From NCBI RefSeq assembly GCF_009663465.1, contig NZ_QXHU01000003.1, forward strand, positions 292,830 to 348,214: DNA of 55,385 bases. The letters run 5' to 3'. Made by a program: the position numbers and the translations under genes. The stretch comes from Riemerella anatipestifer (GTDB lineage: Bacteria > Bacteroidota > Bacteroidia > Flavobacteriales > Weeksellaceae). Within the stretch, counting starts at the first letter, position 1. Each line of letters opens with the position of its first letter. Below are positions 51,257 to 55,385 of this stretch, in pieces. The notes below the pieces were generated by a model. The model worked only from the letters and a program-made list of their open reading frames with translations. It was not told where the DNA came from and made no database searches.

Positions 51257-51721
51257 GAATCCGTCTCACAACTGAGGCGGATTTTTTTATATAATGGGGT
51301 TCAATAATTTTGGATACATGGAATTATTTTCATGTATTTATCTGGTATTCATGTGAATGTATAAATTTTAAAGCATACAATCAATCGTAGTTGTTTTTCT
51401 TTCCTCCACTTTTGAGGAATTGATTTCCCAGAGCCATCCCGTGTGTGTCGTCAGTAATATCATCGACAAGATTTCTATTGAACCTTTAACTTAAGGCGTA
51501 TAAAAAAGAAGGCAATCCAAATTATCATCCTAAAATGATGCTTAAGATTATGCACCTATATGGAGAATACCTACTCCAGCAGAAGGATAGAGAAACTCAC
51601 TCGTGAAAATGTCAACTTTATGTGGCTCTCGGGCATGCAGAGGGTGGATCATAACACCATTACCCGTTTTAGAAGCCAGCGCCTATAAAAAATCTGCCTC
51701 AATAAGTTGTGAGACGGATTC
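51257..51721 (+). mobile_element. 465-bp MITE-like element B, sister of element A
   Basis: Same length, ends and inner IS1182-type remnant as 46517-46981, with few substitutions and two compensating one-base indels. Same orientation. Left end follows the recA fragment by six bases; the right end lies 13 bases from the gapA terminator. Confidence 0.75.
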
Positions 51722-51733
51722 TTTTTGTTTTGA

Positions 51734-51766
51734 TAAAAAAATAAACCGCCTCACACCGAGACGGCT
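51734..51766 (-). terminator. gapA terminator
   Basis: Minus strand AAGCCGTCTC-GGTGT-GAGGCGGTTT followed by A and seven T (51742-51735). The stem arms CCGTCTC/GAGGCGG are the same as in the repeat element ends. Confidence 0.8.
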
Positions 51767-51792
51767 TATCCTTTATTATATTTTTTCTTTAA

Positions 51793-52803
<1,011 letters not shown>

Positions 52804-52888
52804 TTATTTTTAAAATTAAATTTTCGTATTTACTTCTTTCTAAATTTATTGGGTATAAAGGTACATTTTTTTAGCTGTATCCCCAAAA

Positions 52889-53875
52889 CTACATCGCCAA
52901 AATTTCTGATATCTTCAGTAAATCTTGATTGATTTCATTATGTTTTCTAATAGCATCTTCTATTGGAGTAAAAACGAGCTGATTGGCTCTTATCCCCGCC
53001 ATCACATTGGTAAGACCTTTTCTAAGCCCTTCTACTGCACCATACCCTAATCTACTCGCCAATACTCTATCAGCACAACTAGGCACACCTCCCCTTTGGA
53101 TATGCCCCAAAATGGTTACTCTAATATCGTAGTCAGGGAACTCTTTTTGAGTTTTCTCGGCTAACTCATAGGTAGAGGCCAACTGCTCCCCTTCTGCCAC
53201 CACTACAATAGACGATGTTTTACCTCGTTTTTGAGCATTATGGAAATTCTCAAACATTTCCTCTAGACTATCTTTTTTTTCTGGTATCAAAATATCTATT
53301 GCTCCCGAAGCAATACCGCTATTAAGCGCTATAAAGCCTGCATCTCTCCCCATTACTTCCACAAAAAACACTCTGTTATGAGAGGTTGCCGTATCTCTTA
53401 TTTTATCTATAGCTTCCACCGCGGTGTTAAGAGCTGTGTCATATCCTATCGTAAAATCAGTACCGAAGATATCATTATCAATAGTTCCAGGTACCCCCAC
53501 CACCTTGATACCATACTCTTCGCTGAAAACTTTTGCTCCTGTAAAAGTACCATCTCCACCAATACAGACCAAAGCTCCTATTTCATTCTTTTGGCATTGT
53601 TCAAAGGCTTTTAATCTACCTTCCACTGTTCTAAATTCTTTAGACCTTGCTGATTTTAGAATTGTACCACCTTGGTTAATAATATTCTTAACAGACCTAG
53701 GTCCCATTTTAATCATGTTCCCTTCTATAAGCCCATTGTACCCTTCTCTAATCCCCATACATTCTATACCGTAATAATGAGCTGTTCTTACCACTGCCCT
53801 TATTGCCGCATTCATACCTGGAGAATCCCCTCCAGAAGTAAGAACTCCTATCCTTTTCAACTTTGATTCTGACAT
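52889..53875 (-). CDS. pfkA: ATP-dependent 6-phosphofructokinase
   Basis: A 328-residue enzyme: GVLTSGGDSPGMNAAIRAV (10-28), IGGDGTFTGA, PGTIDNDIFGTDFTIGYDTA (catalytic Asp), FVEVMGRDAGFIAL, and LGHIQRGGVPSCADRVLASR. Phosphorylates fructose-6-phosphate; PfkA subtype with Gly in the ATP site. Pairs with gapA in a small glycolysis cluster. Confidence 0.97.
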   Translation of the reverse strand: MSESKLKRIGVLTSGGDSPGMNAAIRAVVRTAHYYGIECMGIREGYNGLIEGNMIKMGPRSVKNIINQGGTILKSARSKEFRTVEGRLKAFEQCQKNEIGALVCIGGDGTFTGAKVFSEEYGIKVVGVPGTIDNDIFGTDFTIGYDTALNTAVEAIDKIRDTATSHNRVFFVEVMGRDAGFIALNSGIASGAIDILIPEKKDSLEEMFENFHNAQKRGKTSSIVVVAEGEQLASTYELAEKTQKEFPDYDIRVTILGHIQRGGVPSCADRVLASRLGYGAVEGLRKGLTNVMAGIRANQLVFTPIEDAIRKHNEINQDLLKISEILAM

Positions 53876-53897
53876 AATTAAATACTTTTTAGCCTAG

Positions 53898-53905
53898 CAA
53901 ATATA
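53898..53905 (-). promoter_or_regulatory. -7 box TATATTTG of pfkA
   Basis: Perfect TAnnTTTG on the minus strand, 22 bases before the ATG at 53875. Confidence 0.55.
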
Positions 53906-53944
53906 AGAAATTTAACTACATTATTTTAACCGCACAAATTAGTT

Positions 53945-54335
53945 TTTAATTTACTTAAAAAAATCTCTTGAAGACAAAAAAATGAGATATTGAATTACTG
54001 TGAAAGATGTGAGCTTCGATACCATTCTTGTTGCTAAACACTGAAAGATTTTTACAAAGTTAAGTTGAGGGAAAGTTGCTCACATAATTGAGAAATATTG
54101 GTTTCTATTCTCTTTCTTATTTCCAATTTTGTTTGAAACAACTAAACAAAATGGTGCTGGTTTTTCCACATCGAAACCGAAAGATTTATCTTGGTATAAT
54201 TGAATAAATCCACCTGCAATGCTTTACTAATGTATCCTTTGTCTCCGATTAGCAAACATTTTTTTTAGTTTTCTTTAATATTGCGAAGGTTATTCATATC
54301 GTGAACATTTGTAGGTAAAAAATCAAAAGGACAAC
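53945..54335 (-). pseudogene. IS982-family transposase remnant (ISRa1-like)
   Basis: One minus-strand frame reads VHDMNNLRNIKEN, stop, KKCLLIGDKGYISKALQVDL, a second stop, then LEIRKRIETNISQLCEQLSL, a third stop and KSFSVLATRMVSKLTSFTVI. DKGY and the RKRIET...QL helix are the C-terminal DDE core of IS982 transposases. The N-terminal half and ends are absent. Old insertion upstream of pfkA. Confidence 0.75.
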
Positions 54336-54387
54336 TCCTAAAACTTATGCCTATAAAAATTATTTTTATGCTTATAAAAAAAAATCC

Positions 54388-54419
54388 GATGCCTATAAGT
54401 TTTAGATTTTATAGGCATC
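54388..54419 (-). terminator. 11-bp hairpin terminator after the FISUMP gene
   Basis: GATGCCTATAA (54388-54398) and TTATAGGCATC (54409-54419), perfect arms, 10-base loop, flanked by A-rich and T-rich runs so it can work both ways. Similar ATGCYTATAA words occur at 54347 and 54368. Confidence 0.75.
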
Positions 54420-54466
54420 AGATTTTTAAAAGTGCTTAGTCGCAGGAGTACCAACCGAACGCACGG

Positions 54467-55385
54467 TTAATCCTTGATACAGCGGACGCTAAAGCCGTTT
54501 GCACGAGTTCTGTAGTTGTTGCCAGCACGGCTATCAATGCTAGTGAATCGTAGGTACTGCGAGACATAGCTATCGAACTGTTCGCTGCTCCACAGCCAAC
54601 CGCTGCTGCCCTGACCGAATAGCCCATCAGCAGCAGGGGAGCGAAAACCATTAGCAGGCAGGCGGAGCACTCTCTCATTCCACATCGCTGGCGAATTAAC
54701 ACTCTCCCCTCCTGCATCATAACCTAAAATAACATTATGCAAAGCCTTCAGCTCTACATCAGTAGGTACATGATACCCTTTAGGACAAGGGTTAGTCTTA
54801 CCTGCACCTGAAGATTGCCATAAATCCTTTTGAGTAGATGCTAAATTCAAGGCAGTATCAACCCAACTACTACCTAATATAAACAGATTGGTATTAGGGG
54901 TTGTCCAAGAACTAGATAAAACATTTGTATTTGCGTATTTAGACGTACCACTTGTGATATTGGACCAGTTGATAAGCTCGTGTCCATCTGGGTTACGCTG
55001 CCATTGGAACAACGAACCATACGCACGCCAGTCCATCTTAATCTGGTTGGCAGTAGGCGTACCTAGAACTACTGCAGTATTGGTATTCGCATAATCCAAA
55101 GCCCCCGCTTGATAAGCTGGGGTAAACCAAGGCGAACCTACTTTTGCATAATCTGCACCTAGATTATTACTGAACCAAACCCTACCATCGGGACCTTTTA
55201 TTGGGACATAAATAAACTCGTGTTCCTTCTCATTCGCTCCATAACCCACACAGTCCAAGGTGGTCTTATCATAGCAACGGTCAGGAACGCCTGTAATCGT
55301 TTGCACTTTGAGCGTGGTAGTACTGCTCCCATTTAGGCTAATGATGTAAGCATTCGCATTGCCAATAGCATTGCGATATATCCCA
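54467..55385 (-). CDS. FISUMP-domain surface protein (partial, N-terminus outside window)
   Basis: The minus frame is open from base 55385 to a stop at 54467, so the start lies outside; the GTG at 55306 is internal. Features: KEHEFIYVPIKGPDGRVWFS, GSLFQWQRNPDGHELINWSN, TNPCPKGYHVPTDVELKALH, GWLWSSEQFDSYVSQYLRFT and NGFSVRCIKD, the Fibrobacter-type major paralogous (FISUMP) domain with a C-type-lectin/FGE-like fold. GC content is visibly higher than in neighbours, suggesting transfer. Such genes often form families of variable surface proteins. Confidence 0.8.
   Translation of the reverse strand, partial: GIYRNAIGNANAYIISLNGSSTTTLKVQTITGVPDRCYDKTTLDCVGYGANEKEHEFIYVPIKGPDGRVWFSNNLGADYAKVGSPWFTPAYQAGALDYANTNTAVVLGTPTANQIKMDWRAYGSLFQWQRNPDGHELINWSNITSGTSKYANTNVLSSSWTTPNTNLFILGSSWVDTALNLASTQKDLWQSSGAGKTNPCPKGYHVPTDVELKALHNVILGYDAGGESVNSPAMWNERVLRLPANGFRSPAADGLFGQGSSGWLWSSEQFDSYVSQYLRFTSIDSRAGNNYRTRANGFSVRCIKD

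Noticed and set aside
54436-54720. 94-codon minus frame overlapping the FISUMP gene
   Set aside because: It is an out-of-frame shadow of a gene with clear domain motifs; the sequence is of low-quality composition (Ala/Ser/Cys runs).
54467-55385. Diversity-generating retroelement
   Set aside because: The lectin-like C-terminus fits a target gene, but there is no reverse transcriptase and no template repeat in the window.

Overview
The window looks like a low-GC chromosome from Flavobacteriia (Bacteroidota), most likely a Riemerella/Chryseobacterium-type Weeksellaceae. Signs of this are Bacteroidota -7 boxes (TAnnTTTG) before many genes, no obvious Shine-Dalgarno sites, a secreted phosphatase with a C-terminal type IX secretion sorting domain, a FISUMP-type surface protein, and an IS982-family remnant of the kind known in Riemerella (ISRa1). 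The genus is inference; the class is well supported.

Bases 1 to about 41,000 are one siphovirus-like prophage whose left end lies outside the window. Read along the minus strand from right to left it holds: a Cro-like regulator and early genes (35.9-34.8 kb), a recombination module (ERF annealing protein and RecE-like nuclease, 34.8-33.0 kb), a replication module (initiator-like protein with embedded iterons, DnaB helicase, SSB, 32.6-29.4 kb), a methyltransferase and many small accessory genes (29.4-22.4 kb), a tRNA-Leu-like gene and a terminator (22.4-22.1 kb), then the late genes: terminase, portal, a cupin-like protein, a frameshifted PAPS-reductase-like gene, a MuF-type head protein with a C-terminal nuclease-like domain, scaffold, decoration, gpE-type capsid, connectors, tail tube, tail chaperones joined by a -1 frameshift site, tape measure, distal tail and tail tip. 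On the plus strand lie a HigBA toxin-antitoxin pair between tail genes, two small genes plus a candidate non-coding RNA within the head genes, and the lysogeny block (S24-type repressor, accessory secreted or membrane proteins, HTH protein, tyrosine integrase, 36.0-40.9 kb). A tRNA 3' end followed by a terminator (about 40,979-41,030) marks the probable right attachment site.

Regulatory structure stands out in the prophage. A 17-bp palindrome, TGTATC-YAATA-GATACA, occurs before three separate minus-strand units (14.4, 23.0 and 29.9 kb). Another palindrome sits inside the spacer of the early promoter at 35.95 kb. A strong terminator hairpin separates the tail tube gene from the tail chaperones.

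From 41 kb on is host DNA: mutS2, tex and the pyruvate dehydrogenase E1 beta gene on plus, and pfkA and gapA on minus. Between pdhB and gapA lies an insertion-prone segment bounded by two nearly identical 465-bp elements. Each carries IS1182-type transposase remnants and terminator-like inverted ends. They bracket a purple-acid-phosphatase-like T9SS cargo gene, two small genes and the severed 3' end of a recA gene. The right edge holds an IS982 transposase remnant and a GC-richer FISUMP gene that runs out of the window.
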